From Chlorocebus sabaeus (taxonomy: Eukaryota > Chordata > Mammalia > Primates > Cercopithecidae), in NCBI RefSeq assembly GCF_047675955.1, contig NC_132926.1, forward strand, positions 10,182,576 to 10,246,575: a stretch of DNA of 64,000 bases, given 5' to 3'. The translations under genes were made by a program, and so were the position numbers. This document shows, piece after piece, positions 25,069-37,599 of this stretch. Position 1 is the stretch's first letter; each line of letters begins with the position of its first letter. The notes beneath the pieces were generated by a model. The model ran no database searches and was not told the origin of the DNA. It worked only from the letters and a program-made list of their open reading frames with translations.

Positions 25069-26519
25069 CTTGCATTCCATCGTGTTAGTGCAATCAGTGG
25101 GTTGTTATCAGACCAGATTCTGAACATCTTCTAGAGAATTATGCTCTAGCTGCATTATCTGTATTATTTGGAAGAGGTAGGGAAAAATCATTAGTATAGA
25201 CTGTGTTTATCACATTTGAATTAAATAGGCTCATCTGTAGTGTTACTCCCAGTAGACACTCAGTACGTATTTGTTGATTAAATAAAGAGACTTGGATTCT
25301 GTTTCCAGCTCTGCTACTAAATGGATGGGTTTCCTGTTCTGCTTCCTCACCTTTGCAGAACTCACCTGTTTTGCATTTCACTAGGACAAGTTAGAGGGCA
25401 AAAAGTATTTGAGTTAATGCTGAGTGTTTTAAGTGGAAAACAGCTAGTCCTTTGGTGTGCCACCCTGAGGGGAGAGGACAGAAGAGACCTGACATAGCAG
25501 TCTTTATTGATCTTATCATCTGAGAGTATAGCCTGGAGAGTAGAGATAGCCCAGGGTCTGGAGTCATTTTATTTTCTGTTTTGCGTAGCCCAAATTTCAT
25601 CTGGCCCTGGGCCAATGAGGGAGTAGTCAATTTCATGGACACTTTAGAACCAGTTTGAGAGTAATTTCTTTAAAATTGGTATTCTTTCTGCAATTAAATA
25701 TAGAACATTGAATTTTGACACACACCCTCTCTCCTTCCCACCCGCTCTGTCATTTATTTCCCACCCACTCTTTTCCAACACTCTTATCTTTTCATCCAGC
25801 TTCAATTTTCTTTTTATATTCTATCCCATCTATCAAACTATTTCCTATCAATGGCACTGTATAATCTTACAGAGCCATAAATAAGAATGGCTCTGTAGGT
25901 CAGTATGACCCATGGAAATAGATCACAGATAATACACCAGATAGGTGTCTGGTGCAGGAATGCTGCATCAGACTTGTTTCAGCGCTACTACTACGTAACA
26001 TTCTCTAAGGGGAGATGCTGCCACTTGCCTTCTGTTTTCTTCTTCTCTTGGGTTGAAACTACGGTACGGTATTGTAGTTCTGCTCCTTGTGGTTCGGACC
26101 TAATCCCTTGGCCTAGCATCAAAGATTATCTCTTTTATTCCCAGTTCCTCAAAAAAACTAAAGTACTGATTCTACCCTTTGTAAATTAGTTCCTGTTTGA
26201 GTTCCTGAGAAAGGTACTTACAGTTCCTTGACTAAAGTCCAGAGAGTAGAATGCTAGAGGAAGCATTCCTCTAATCAGTTTGTTCATGATTCTGGTGGTT
26301 TGGCTCTTCTTTCTCTGGAAACTGAAAAGCAGTCTTTTGCTTCTTTGGATTTTCTCAGTTCCTACTTCCTGGTTTCATGTGTCCAAGCTACTATTGTCGT
26401 TTGGCTTCCCCAGTGTATCTTGCCTCTCTTTTATGGTGTCTCTTGACACTCATATCCTGCTCTTACAGTCTGATGAAACACTTATCTTCTAGGCAGTTCT
26501 TTTAAAATCAACAAAACAA
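25069..26519 (+). other. Single-copy intron DNA
   Basis: Possible decayed MIR at 25260-25340; otherwise nothing recognised. Confidence 0.55.
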
Positions 26520-26683
26520 AACTTTCATTATATTTAAAAAAAAAATTTTAGAGCAGTTTTAGATTCATAACAGAATTAAGAGGAAGGTACAAAGATTTCC
26601 CATGTACCCCCAGTGCCTACACATACATAGCCTCCTTTCCCTGACTATCAACATCCTCCACCAGAGTGGTACATTCGTTACAA
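26520..26683 (-). mobile_element. Antisense L1M 3'-end fragment
   Basis: The text from ttttagagcagttttagatt to ccaccagagtggtacattcg matches the sequence at 39310-39450 in the long L1M. It is a short 3' fragment. Confidence 0.65.
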
Positions 26684-26693
26684 CTGTAATTCT

Positions 26694-27003
26694 CTGGGGG
26701 TTTTTGTTTTGTTTTGTTTTATTGGAGATGAGGTCTCACTCTCGCCCAGGCTGAAATGCAGTGGTGTGATCATGGCTCACTGCAAACACAACCTCCCAGG
26801 CTCAAGTTATCCCCCCACCTCAGCCTCACAAGTAGCTGGGACCACAGGCATATGCCAACATGCCAGACTAATTTTTGTGTATTTTGTAGAGATGGAGTCT
26901 CACCATGTTGCCCAGGCTAGTCTCGAACTCCTGGATTCGAGCAATCCTTCCACCTCAGCATCCCAAAGTGCTGGGATTACAGGTGTGATCTACTGCACTC
27001 AGC
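26694..27003 (-). mobile_element. AluJ
   Basis: TSD CTGTAATTCT (26684, 27004); ends 262 bp before UBTD2 exon 2. Confidence 0.94.
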
Positions 27004-27265
27004 CTGTAATTCTTTTAGTGATCCTGTGGAGAGGGTGTACTGAGTGGAAAAGAGCTACCAGTTGTTTTGCATAGAGCAATCCAATGTCTCTGTTCACTTT
27101 TGTAGTTCCAAAATGTGTTAGAGGAATTTCAGAATGCACAAATTAGCAGGCAAATTTTTGGCTGCAATTTTGATGAAATAATCCAAAAGAGGAATGACCA
27201 GATAACTTTTGATACATATTTTATAAAATTTGGTTTTGATCTCAGTCTTTTATTTTTCTTCTCAG

Positions 27266-27502
27266 TTGCTCTAGGTCGTAACCAGCCTTTGAAAAAAGAG
27301 AAACCAAAATGGAAAAGCGATTACCCTATGACAGATGGACAACTACGCAGCAAGAGGGATGAATTTTGGGATACCGCACCAGCTTTTGAAGGCCGGAAAG
27401 AGATATGGGATGCCTTGAAGGCTGCTGCACATGCTTTTGAGAGCAATGATCATGAACTCGCACAAGCAATCATTGATGGTGCAAACATAACATTACCACA
27501 TG
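27266..27502 (+). CDS. UBTD2: UBTD2 exon 2 (N-terminal domain)
   Basis: This internal coding exon of 237 bp is part of ubiquitin domain-containing protein 2 (DC-UbP). It starts with two bases completing a Val codon, carries 78 whole codons (about residues 25-102 of 234) and ends with one base of a Gly codon, so both junctions are phase 1. The encoded stretch begins [20 protein letters not shown] and continues through [20 protein letters not shown]. This is the helical N-terminal UBTD domain, reported to bind ubiquitin. The acceptor is ttttcttctcag and the donor is ATG|gtaggt, both canonical. DC-UbP is reported to connect the E1 enzyme with the deubiquitinase USP5 in the cytosol. The frame is open upstream into the intron, which is not coding. 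The encoded residues match the human protein as I remember it, with no difference seen. Confidence 0.97.
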
Positions 27503-28489
27503 GTAGGTTTGGTGTTCCTCAAGGACAGAAGGAACATAATCAGCTTTGTTTCTGATAGCAAGAAACCAAATGGGAGAGTTTTTTTCCTTTGCTATGAATT
27601 ATTCTTTTTTTTTAATGTAGCAAGGAATAGCATTCCTCTTTTTTTCTTGTACATCTTTCAGGCGGAGACAGGTTTTACTTTGTGTGTTTATATATATATA
27701 TATTTTTTAATATGTCTTAATTTCAGAAAAGAACTCTTGATCATCTAAAAAGTTTCCGTGTAACCTAGTTCTCCAGGAAGACCTCTTCTCTCCACCCTCC
27801 CATCCCCACCTCACCAGCCTCATCCCCCTGCCAATCTATTGGAGCTTCCACTTCACTGGTTTCCTCCTAGCAGCGCTAGAGATAGAGTCTCAGTTTAGAT
27901 TTTGTGAGCTGTAGAGACTCAGAGGATGCTCCTTTTAGTCATTATACTTCCTTGTCAAGCCTATTTTTGGCGTAATAAGCAAACCCAAACTTAGAAGTGA
28001 GTCCTGCATGTTTTTAAGGACAATTTTCCATGATTGTAGCCCTGAGCATTATTAGGAACTTCTCTCTTTGGTGTAGGAATGTGACTCTTTTAAGGATAAC
28101 CATAAGCTTTGAGTGTTTCCAGGGATGTGCATATGCTGGTGCCATGTACATACTCTTGTTTGTTCTCCTTAATGAGAAACATATGAAAATTTTTCATGCT
28201 ACGTTGAGATTTAGGTGTTAATTTTGTATTTACATTTTTTTATTTCTGTATTAATATTCTCAGTATTCTCTTTAGTTTTTCAAGTTAATATTTTCAAGGT
28301 TGTCTTTTCAGATCTATGTAATAACCACCTTGCATTGATTTCTATTCATTATGATACTTTCATTGTTTTAATCCCCGGTATCTCCCTTTATCTATATTCT
28401 TAGAGGAACAGTGACTTTCATTGTTTAACCACCTGCTTTATGTCCTTTCACTCTATGTCAAATGACAGATTTTTATTTTATTTTATTCT
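27503..28489 (+). other. Intron 2 start, single-copy
   Basis: Contains a (TA)n run near 27690 and a pyrimidine-rich patch near 27785; nothing else recognised. Confidence 0.55.
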
Positions 28490-28766
28490 GTTCTTTCTCT
28501 CTCTCTCTTTTGAGACAAGAGTCTTGCTCTGTCGCCCAGCAGGCTGGAGTGCAGTGGTGCACTCAGCTCACTGCAGCCTCCGCCTCCCAGGTTTAAGTGA
28601 TTCTCATGCCTCAGCTTCCCCACCATGCCTGGCTAATTTTTGTATTTTTAGAAGAGACGGGGTTTCTCCATGTTAGCCAGGATGGTCTCGATCTCCTGAC
28701 CTTGTGATCCACCTGCCTCGGCCTCCCAAAGTGCTGGGATTACAGGCGTGAGCCACCGCGCCCGGC
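28490..28766 (-). mobile_element. Alu with internal deletion
   Basis: Lacks ~30 bases around the right-arm promoter-proximal region; ends gcgcccggcc. Confidence 0.92.
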
Positions 28767-28776
28767 CCCAAAGTCC

Positions 28777-29087
28777 CTTTTTTTAAGAGACAGGTCTCAC
28801 TCTGTCATCCAGGCTGGAGTGCACTGGCATGATCATGGCTCATTGCAGCCTCGACCTCCCAGGCGCAAGAGATCCTCCCACCTCAGCCTCCTAACTTCCT
28901 GGGACTGCAGGCGTGCATCACCATGCCTGGCTACGTTTTGCTTTTTGTGTTTTGTTTTGTTTTGTTTTTTGGAAAGGCATGGTCTCACTGTGTTGCCTAG
29001 GATGGTCTCGAACTCCTGGATTCAAGCAGTCCTCTTCCCTTGGCCTTCCAAAGTGCTGAGGATAAGCATAAGCTGCTGTGCCTGGCC
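28777..29087 (-). mobile_element. AluJ
   Basis: gcctcgacctcccaggcgca; (GTTTT)n growth in the central A-rich linker. Confidence 0.92.
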
Positions 29088-29389
29088 AAAAGATACTTAA
29101 CTTACTATATCCTTGCCAGATTCCAAATCACCAAAATTAATTCCAAATTAATTTTCTGATTAATTGTGATTCCAAGAAACATTCCTTTTTTTATGGCTGC
29201 CTGTTCTTTATTATGAAAGTTTATTAGCATAGTCTTGTGGTACTAATGTTATTGAGCACCCACAGATCACTTTTTCTATACATGTGTAAAAGTGATCCCC
29301 CCTACATTTGGAGAATTTATGATAGAATGCCATTTTCATTGTGACTTTTTTTATGACCGTGAGTCTTTTTTGTTTGTTTGTTTGGAACT

Positions 29390-29687
29390 TATTTTATTTT
29401 TTTGAGACAGAGTCTCACTCTGTTGCCCAGGCTGGAGTGCAGTGGCGTGGTCTTGGCTCACTATAACCTCCACCTCCCAGGTTTAAGCAATTCTCATGCC
29501 TCAGCCTCCCAAGTAGCTGGAATTACAGGCGTTCGCCATCACGCCCAGCTAATTTTTGTATTTTTTTGGTAGAGACGGGGTTTCACCATGTTGGCCAAGC
29601 TGGTCTCGAACTCCTGGCCTCAAGCTATCTGCCTGCCTCAGCCTCCCAAAGTGCTGGGATTACAGGCGTGAACCACTGCACCTGGCT
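29390..29687 (-). mobile_element. AluS
   Basis: Full dimer ending ctgcacctggc. Confidence 0.93.
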
Positions 29688-29737
29688 TCAGTATGACTCT
29701 TTAGTCCCGGTTTTCATGGGTAGTCTCTAAATTCTTT

Positions 29738-30038
29738 TTTTTTTTTTTTTTTTTGAGACGGAGTCTCGCTCTGTCGCCCAAGCTGGAGTGCTGTGGCCGG
29801 ATCTCAGCTCACTGCAAGCTCCGCCTCCCGGGTTCCCGCCATTCTCCTGCCTCAGCCTCCCGAGTAGCTGGGACTACAGGCGCCCGCCACCTCGCCCGGC
29901 TAGTTTTTTGTATTTTTTTTTAGTAGAGACGGGGTTTCACCGTGTTAGCCAGGATGGTCTCGATCTTCTGACCTCGTGATCCGCCCGTCTCGGCCTCCCA
30001 AAGTGCTGGGATTACAGGCTTGAGCCACCGCGCCCGGC
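29738..30038 (-). mobile_element. AluY, Old World monkey-like
   Basis: TSD CTAAATTCTTT (29727, 30039). Very low divergence; cacctcgcccggctagtttt and acaggcttgagccaccgc are cercopithecid-type variants. Confidence 0.94.
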
Positions 30039-30048
30039 CTAAATTCTT

Positions 30049-30897
30049 TACCTTTATGTGATTGTGAGTTGGGAGGTGGTGGGCATCATCTTAGTCCATT
30101 TACCTTTTTCAGTTTTGTAATTATCGTCTTCATCTACTACCTTTATATAATATAAAGGGAAGGGGTCTTCCTTTACAAATAGTTTTATCATCCTTCTCTT
30201 TTTGATGTCTATATCTTCTATTTTTTGAGGAGAATATATGTTGTATAGACCTACACGTGGGTGGAAGAAGAGTCATGTATGTCTGCGTGAGATCCAGAAT
30301 GTTGGAACTTTTAATTTCTTATTTTGTACTTATAATTACCTGCTGGAATACCTGGTTGCATTCTGTATATTGTACCCTTGTTTAAAAGTTCATGGAGGCA
30401 AAATAACTCTGTTGCACATAAGGCCGGGGCTTATGCATGTCCTATCGGATGTGGGCTCGATCATGGAAGACCGAAGTCCCTCATTTCTGCTTATCTATGT
30501 AAACTGCCAAGAAAATGTTCCCGGCAGCCCTACCTACCAACAGATCAGGGAGAATTACTCTCAGAAATTCGAGAATTATTAGATGCCCCTCTATTCCCCT
30601 TCTGTGTTTAAGGAATATTTTCTGCTTAAGCGTGGAATAATCAAGCCGATGTCTGAGTTTTTCTCTTTCAGAACTCTGTGATAACTTTCTGGGTATTAAT
30701 ATTGTCATTGGTACCCTTGATTGAATTCTTTTGTTCATATCTGAATCTTGTCAATATTTCTTGGACCTTATAATTTTGTTCTGTCATACACTCTAGCTCA
30801 CTGTCAGTTTATAACTAGGCTATTGCATGCTTTTACCTAGACTGGCTTAGTGGTATTGCTGAAATTCTTTCCATCTTTTTTGTGTAATTACATGTTT
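30049..30897 (+). other. Unassigned block with overlapping open frames
   Basis: 30238-30611 is richer in GC than its surroundings and open in two + frames (114 and 77 codons). No domain was recognised and no splice context supports an exon. It could be an unrecognised old repeat or retrocopy. Confidence 0.4.
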
Positions 30898-30912
30898 GAA
30901 ATTTTACTTTGG

Positions 30913-31209
30913 GCCAGGCGCGGTGGCTTACGCCTGTAATCCCAGCACTTTGGGGGGCCGAGGCGGGCAGATCATGAGGTCAGGAGATCGAGACCATCCT
31001 GGCTAACACGGTGAAACCCCGTCTCTACTAAAAATACAAAAAATTAGCCAGGTGTTGTGGCGGGCGCCTGTAGTCCCAGCTACTCGGGAGGCTGAGGCAG
31101 GAGAGTGGCATGAACCTAGGAGGCGGAGCTTACAGTGAGCCAAGATTGCATCACTGCCCTCCAGCCTGGGTGACAGAGCGAGACTCTCTCAAAAAAAAAG
31201 AAAAAAATA
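30913..31209 (+). mobile_element. AluY
   Basis: Long TSD GAAATTTTACTTTGG (30898, 31210). Confidence 0.95.
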
Positions 31210-31294
31210 GAAATTTTACTTTGGGCACATTGCATTGTGCTACCCAAAGCACTTTGTATTTTAAGTTTAAGTTATTGCATAGACTTGACTATTA

Positions 31295-31525
31295 CTTAGT
31301 TCAGGTTTTGATACCAGATCTCGTCTTACTTCTGTCCCTACTGTATTACTTGCAACTGTGTGACTTTGGGCAAATCACATCTTCTGTAAGCTTCAATTCT
31401 CTCATCTGTAAAATATGGATAAGAACTGTCTACCTCTTGGGATGGTTATGTTGATTAAATGTAGTAGTAATACAGGTAAGTTGCTGATCAGAGTGCTGGG
31501 TATCCAAAAAGCACTTAATAAATAG
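31295..31525 (+). mobile_element. MIR
   Basis: tgtgtgactttgggcaaatc, ctcatctgtaaaatatgg and gcacttaataaatag follow the MIR consensus almost end to end. Confidence 0.85.
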
Positions 31526-31632
31526 TAGTGCTGATGATCTTATTTCTTGAACTCTGAAATTAACACGTAAATTCCCAGTTCCCTGCACCAAAATTCTGAA
31601 TTTATAGATTTTGATCATTTTCTAAATTATCT

Positions 31633-31672
31633 GTTTTTTGAGACGGAGTTTCACTTTTGTCACCCAGGCTGG
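31633..31672 (-). mobile_element. Alu 40-bp fragment
   Basis: Only gagacggagtttcacttttg...ggctggag remains. Confidence 0.7.
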
Positions 31673-32876
31673 AGAACAAAATAACATTACACTTTTTAAT
31701 TATCTTCCTCTGTTAATAACAATAAGTCTTCAGTTTATTCTCAAGTGGCAATGGGGAGAGTCAGAGGGAACTTGTCATAACTACCTGTTAATGTTATATT
31801 TACACATACGGTATATTTTCATTCTGGAAATTGACTCATATTGAGAATGGTATGAACATGTATTGTGGAAAAAGCTCCCCATGTGATTTTGATGCCTGGT
31901 ACCCCTTTCACAGTTTTCCTGTCCTGTATGAGCTTTATTGTTCATGATTTGCGCAGCATGTTGTTACTCCTTGTCTGACATTTCTTAAAGAGCTTATTTC
32001 CTTTTTCTCATTGATTGCTATTTTGCCATTACCTAGAAATCCTAAAAACATTCTTGATATAGTAGTTTACCAGTGAAACCAGGTTATAGATTAGCGATTT
32101 GCCAAATTAGCATAAACAGGGTAAGAAAAAACAAGTAGTGTTTACACTTCTCACACATTTGCTGTGTAGTGAATAGTATACTATTCAGTAATTTTCAGTG
32201 AAAGCTTATTCAGAAACTGTAGTAAAGATGAACACTTAATGCTTTTTGTAATTATGATATAAAAGATTTAAAAAGATTTTAGGAATTGCCTACTCCCTTC
32301 CTCTACCTCCTGGTTTTCTAGAAAGGTAGTTGTTGATTTGTTTAGCATCACAATTATCTCATAATTCTTAGTGAGAGTATTTTTTTCTAACATGTTTTCC
32401 ATATCCCAGCGATTCAAATGTAAAAGCTGTCCTCTTACCCTCCTTGAATAGATGGAGTAGCTAGCTGCTCCCTGTTACTCAAACATGCTTTTCTACTGGG
32501 AAACAGAAATTTAACCCCGATTTTATTCATACTTCTTATAGCTAAATGTCGCCAGTTCTTCAGTTCAGCTTTTGAGGACCTGTTTTCTTTTGTCCTTAAC
32601 CCTTAAGGGGTATGGGAGGTAGAAAAACTTAATTCTTAGAAGACTTAACTTTTTTTATTTCTCTTTTCACAGAGTTTGTTACATGGGTGGGAAAGGAGTT
32701 CCCCAGAATGTTTTCTTCTTTATCTCAAAATATATTAAATGTGCGTTATGTATAATAAAATTTAATTTTTTAAACAACAAAGGCACTTACAAATAGTATA
32801 AAGAGCATGTTATGTGTAAGGAACCAACGTATGAAAAGAACACTGGACTGAGAATCAGTAATAAAATACTCGAAAC
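31673..32876 (+). other. Single-copy intron DNA
   Basis: AT-rich; nothing recognised. Confidence 0.55.
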
Positions 32877-32909
32877 TCATGTTGTATGTATGTATGTATT
32901 CATTTATTT

Positions 32910-33210
32910 ATTTTATTTTTCTTTTTTTGGAGATGGAGTCTGGCTCTGTCACCCACGTGGGAGTGCAGTGACGCAATCTTAGCTCACTGCAACCTCTGCC
33001 TCCTGGGTTCAAGCAATTCTTATGCTTCAGCCTCCCGAATAGCTGAGATTACAGGTGTGCACCAGCACGCCCATCTGATTTTTGTATTTTTAGTTGAGAC
33101 CGGGTTTCACCATGTTGGCCAGGATGATCTCAATCTCCTGACCTCAAGTGATCCACCCGACTTGGCCTCCCCAAGTGCTGGGATTACAAGCATGAGCCAC
33201 TGTGCCCAGC
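32910..33210 (-). mobile_element. AluS
   Basis: TSD CTCATGTT (32877, 33211) with TGTA/TTTA tail repeats at 32884-32920. Confidence 0.93.
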
Positions 33211-33244
33211 CTCATGTTTTGAATTAACATTTAATTCCTGTGCC

Positions 33245-33360
33245 TGTAATAATCACCTACAACAATCCCCATTTTGCACAGATCAGAAAACTGAAGCACA
33301 GAGAGGTTGCATCATTCTTCCAAAGTATAAGTCATGAAATTGGCATTTGAACTCATGTTT
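33245..33360 (-). mobile_element. MIR fragment
   Basis: cagaaaactgaagcacagag is reversed MIR. Confidence 0.6.
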
Positions 33361-33677
33361 TGGATCTAACAGTAACTAACGCAATTCAATGCCCCGGACA
33401 AGTCATTTCATCTCCCTGTTCTGTAAAGTGATTGCACAAGTAATCTTCAGTATTTGGTCTATGTCTAATGTTTTAGTTCCCTTGCACACTATGTAGAATA
33501 CTTTAAAATGGTAAACTGTTAATATTAAAAGGAAAAAAGCAGATTCTCTGAAGACATAAACAGGAAGTCCATGTGTGTAAGTCTTGTTTCTATTTTCCTG
33601 AGGTGTTTCAGATGCCCATTAAGAAGCAGGCCATGAATTTTGGTGTGGACTTTAAAGGTTCATATAATAATTTTTCA

Positions 33678-33958
33678 GGCCTGGCACGGTGGCTCATGCC
33701 TGTAATGCCAACACTTTGGGAGGTCGAGGTGGGTGGATCATGGGGTCAGGAGTTCGAGACCAGCCTGGCCAACGTGGTGAAACCCTGTCTCTACTAAAAA
33801 TACAAAAATTAGCTGGACGTGGTGGCGGATGCTTGTAATCCCAGCTACTCAGGAGGCTGAGGCAGGAGAATTGCTTGAACCCGGGAGGCAGAGGTTCTCA
33901 AGAGTGTGCCATTGCTCTCCAACCTGGGCAACAAGAGCCAGACTGTCTCAAAAAAAAG
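33678..33958 (+). mobile_element. AluS
   Basis: TSD AATTTTTCA (33669, 33959). Confidence 0.93.
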
Positions 33959-33970
33959 AATTTTTCATTT

Positions 33971-34105
33971 GGCCAGGCACAGTCGCTCATGCCTATTAAT
34001 CCCAGCACTTTGGGAGGCCGAGGCAGGCAGATCACGAGGTCAGGAGATGGAGACCATCCTGGCTAATAGGGTAAAACCCCATCTCTACTAAAAAAAAAAA
34101 AAAAA
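33971..34105 (+). mobile_element. AluY left monomer
   Basis: Left arm plus A-run only; shares the target gaatttttcattt / gaatttgtcattt with the preceding Alu. Confidence 0.9.
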
Positions 34106-34118
34106 GAATTTGTCATTT

Positions 34119-34944
34119 AACAAAATTAATTGATAATTCATAAACATAAAGCTTAGGAATGAAGGCATGAAGATATACGGGAGATGGAATTTTTACTGGA
34201 CTATTGTAGGGTTTAGAAATGAAAAAGACCTCTTTTGTATGCCATTCTGGGTAGTGGAGGTAGAGGAACACAGGGTTTCTATTTCTAACATGGTCCCAGG
34301 GAGTATGTTATACTGACTTCTACTTCTGTCAAGCCAGATCAGCTTTACACAGAACACTGTGTTCAGGTGCTTCTAGTCTGCTCCGTTGCCCCTTTTAGAG
34401 CACTGAAAATTAAAGATCAGTGTCCCCCTTAAAACTGTGGCGAAGTGTTACACAAGCTCTTAATCATGATTTGACTGTCATATGACATCAACAATACGTA
34501 TACAGGTTAAGCCACTTTTCACTTATGTTTACTACAAGAGATGATAGGCTTAGTTGTCTGAATGCCACAGTCTTGATGGCTGATTTGGTAGTTTGAGATA
34601 GCTAGACCTCCTGCTTCTAAAGCCTGATTGCCAAATATAAACTTGATGTATGTAATTCCTAGCAAAGTGTTTGCATGAGAGAACCTGTAATTTGTTAGCA
34701 TCCCTACAATCCTGAAAAACTGCACCTAATATCTGGGTGGAGGATAATTTTGATGGCCCTTTGGACATTAGCGTGATTCAGGTTTGTGGAAATCACCGTG
34801 AAACATGAAGCCATAGACTCAAATTTGATGAAACCTTGATCCTTTGTGACATTGCTGTTGGTGAGTGTTCCCCTGTAAGTCTGATTCTGAGATTTAAAAC
34901 TTGTGAGAAGAGAGCCAACATTATTGTGTGTTTTCTATGGATTT
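34119..34944 (+). other. Single-copy intron DNA
   Basis: Moderate GC, no repeat recognised over 800 bp; two overlapping minus-strand open frames (34519-34768) without family similarity. Confidence 0.5.
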
Positions 34945-35110
34945 GTTATATGTACTAGGCAATTTTTCACGTGCATGTTATTTAATCTTTACAACAACCT
35001 CATGAGGGAGGTACTATAATTCTTGAGGAAATAGACCCACCATGTCCAAAATCAGGGTCTAAATTCAAATAGTATGACTGACTCCAAAGCCATTGCTCCT
35101 GTCACATCTC
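34945..35110 (-). mobile_element. MIR
   Basis: caacaacctcatgagggagg and gactgactccaaagcc follow reversed MIR. Confidence 0.7.
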
Positions 35111-35300
35111 AGTGCTTCTCCTGGAATCTTATGTCCCTCTGTCAGGCTTGAGTGCACTGCCTTAACCCCACTGTTTTCATTCCTTTACATTCATTCTATC
35201 ATTTAAGTGTTCTCATTCTTTCTAGCAATTTCCAACTCAAATGTTAAGGCTTTCCTTTGCCATAGCAGGGCATGGGTGCTAAGAAGTAGAAGAGTTTATA

Positions 35301-35483
35301 ATACAAAAATTAGCCAGGGTTGGTGGCACGCGCCTGTGGTCCCAGCTACTTGGGGAGGCTAAGGCAGGAGAATTGCTTAAGCCCAGGAGGCAGAGGTTGC
35401 AGTGAGACGAGATCATGCCACTGTCCTCCAGCATGGGCGACAGAGCAAGATTCCATCTCCAAAAAAAAAATAAATAAATAATA
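35301..35483 (+). mobile_element. Alu, 5'-truncated
   Basis: Starts at atacaaaaattagcc; AAAT tail. Confidence 0.92.
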
Positions 35484-35654
35484 AGCTTTCTGAGTCAGAA
35501 AAGAGAAGTCAGGAGCAAAGACATTTATTCCTACAGGCTTTGGAAGAGACCCATAGTGCTACAAAAACCTTGGCGTTCTAGAACATTGCCCCCTTCTTTG
35601 ATTTTGAGAGGATGGTTTTCTATACCAGATTGCCAATGTGATCTAAATATTAAA

Positions 35655-35800
35655 TTTGTTAACTTTATCAGGGTATATTGAAGTACACTAAACAGCATGT
35701 TTAAAGTGGACAATCTTATCAGCTTTGACATGTATATACTTGTAAAACTCCCCACAATCAAGATAACAGACATTTCCACACCCTTGCCAACATTGATTTT
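35655..35800 (-). mobile_element. Antisense L1M 3'-end fragment
   Basis: The phrases tgacatgtatatacttgtaa and caatcaagataacagacatt fit the L1M 3'UTR read backwards. Confidence 0.5.
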
Positions 35801-36590
35801 TAATTTTTACAAACCTGTTCATGTAGTGATGCAAGTCTCACGTGGTAAAAACTTTTCACACTGAGCTACAGTCTTAAGGGAGTGAGAGCACAGAGGGATA
35901 AACAGGCGTTTAAATGCTGAAAAATCTTTCTTTCTAACCTGAAAGATTGCTTGAAAAAGAGTATAAAGCATTAGACCTAATGACATTTAGTAAAGGTATT
36001 ATTTGTCATCTAATTTAGTTTTATCTTTCTAATTTTCTAGTGGAATATTTTGAGGCATAATTTAAAATAATCATGGAAGAAAACAGTTGACCAAGGAAAA
36101 TAGAAACATCTGAGCCAATCATCTAGATAAAAGATAAATAGAAGAAAATTATGTATGAAATCAGAACAGAAGGTAGAGACTTGGCAGCTTTCTTCCTACC
36201 ATGGGGAGCTTTCAGGGCTTCCTGGCCTGGGGAAATGATGCCCTGGCACTTATTTAGCCTAGTGGCCATCTGTCTCTGCTAGGACATGAAGCCTACAATA
36301 GGTTTGTGAGAAGAAAACAAAAAACAAACAAACAAAACCTGTCCTTCCACAGAGGATGTTAGGTGAGCAATCTGAGCAATCCTGACTAGAACTTTGTTAA
36401 AACTAGTGATTGCTAAATGAACTGCACCCTTGGTGGCCAGTGGGTGGTAATTAAAACCTTTTGTAAAATATTTTGTAAATGTAGCTAAAAGTGATTTTGG
36501 AAAAATAGAAAAATCCCTATGTTGTCAACTTTTAGAGTGTTCCTTCCCTTTTGTGTTTAAACATACTGGGTTTCTTTAAGCAAACCTCTC
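35801..36590 (+). other. Single-copy intron DNA
   Basis: Nothing recognised. Confidence 0.5.
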
Positions 36591-37278
36591 TGTATTCATT
36601 TTCACAGTGCTTTAAAGAACTTCCGGAGACTAGGCAATTCACAGAGAAAAGAGGTTTAATTGACTCACAGTTCCACGGGGCTGGGGAGGCCTTAGGAAAC
36701 TTACAATCACGATGGAAGGCAAAGGGGAAGCAGGGCCTTCACATGGCAGCAGGAGAGAGAAGAGTGAGGAGCAAAGGGGGAAGAGTCCCATGTAAAACCA
36801 TCAGATCTTGGCCAGGCACAGTGGCTCACGTCTGTAATCCCAGCCCTTTGAGAGACAGAGACAAGGCAGATCACTTGAAGTCAGGAGTTTGAGACTAGCC
36901 TGGCCAACATGGTAAAATCCTCTCTCTACTAAAAATACAAAAATTAGCCAGGTATGGTGGTGCACGCCTGTAATCTCAGGAGGCTGAGGCTGAGGCACGA
37001 GAATTGCTTGAACCTGGGAGGCAGAGGTTTCAGTGAGCCGAGATTGCGCCCCCTCACTCCAGCCTGGGCCACAGCGTGAGATTCTGTCTCAAAAAAAAAA
37101 AAAAAAAGGAAATGAAATGAAAAACATCAGATCTCGTGAGAACTCATTATTATGAGAACAGCTTGGGGGAAGCCACCCCCATGATCGTCACCTCCCACCA
37201 GGCCTCTCCCTAGGCACGTGGGGTTTATGGGGGTTACAATTCAAGATGAGATTTGGGTGGAACAGCCAAACCATGTCA
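36591..37278 (-). mobile_element. THE1/MST-type solo LTR, split by Alu
   Basis: The element runs from tgtattcattttcacagtgc to aaccatgtca and is flanked by CTCTC/CTGTC, a 5-bp duplication with one mismatch. The Alu at 36810-37121 lies inside with its own duplication (catcagatct). Confidence 0.85.
36810..37121 (+). mobile_element. Alu in THE1/MST LTR
   Basis: TSD CATCAGATCT (36799-36808 and about 37125). Confidence 0.94.
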
Positions 37279-37599
37279 CTGTCTGTCTGCTGCTGCCTCA
37301 TTTTTTTCACACACTCCTCTCAAATACTGTAGATGAGACAGCCTCATACCACTGAAACTTCTCTCGGTCACCACCATTTCCTCTGGACCAACTTGGGCTC
37401 ATCTTCCATTTTCTTTTAGCTGTCGTAGGCATCATTAGCAAATACGTTGTTGGGCTTCACCGGGCACTGTGGTTTCTTGCTCCTTGTGATTCATTTCTTG
37501 ACTTTTTATCCCTTGTATTTGTCCTCTGCCTTTTGTTCTAAGTACATTTTCTCCCTCTCATTAACTAATCTGAGAACCAATCCTTGTACCTCTTATACA

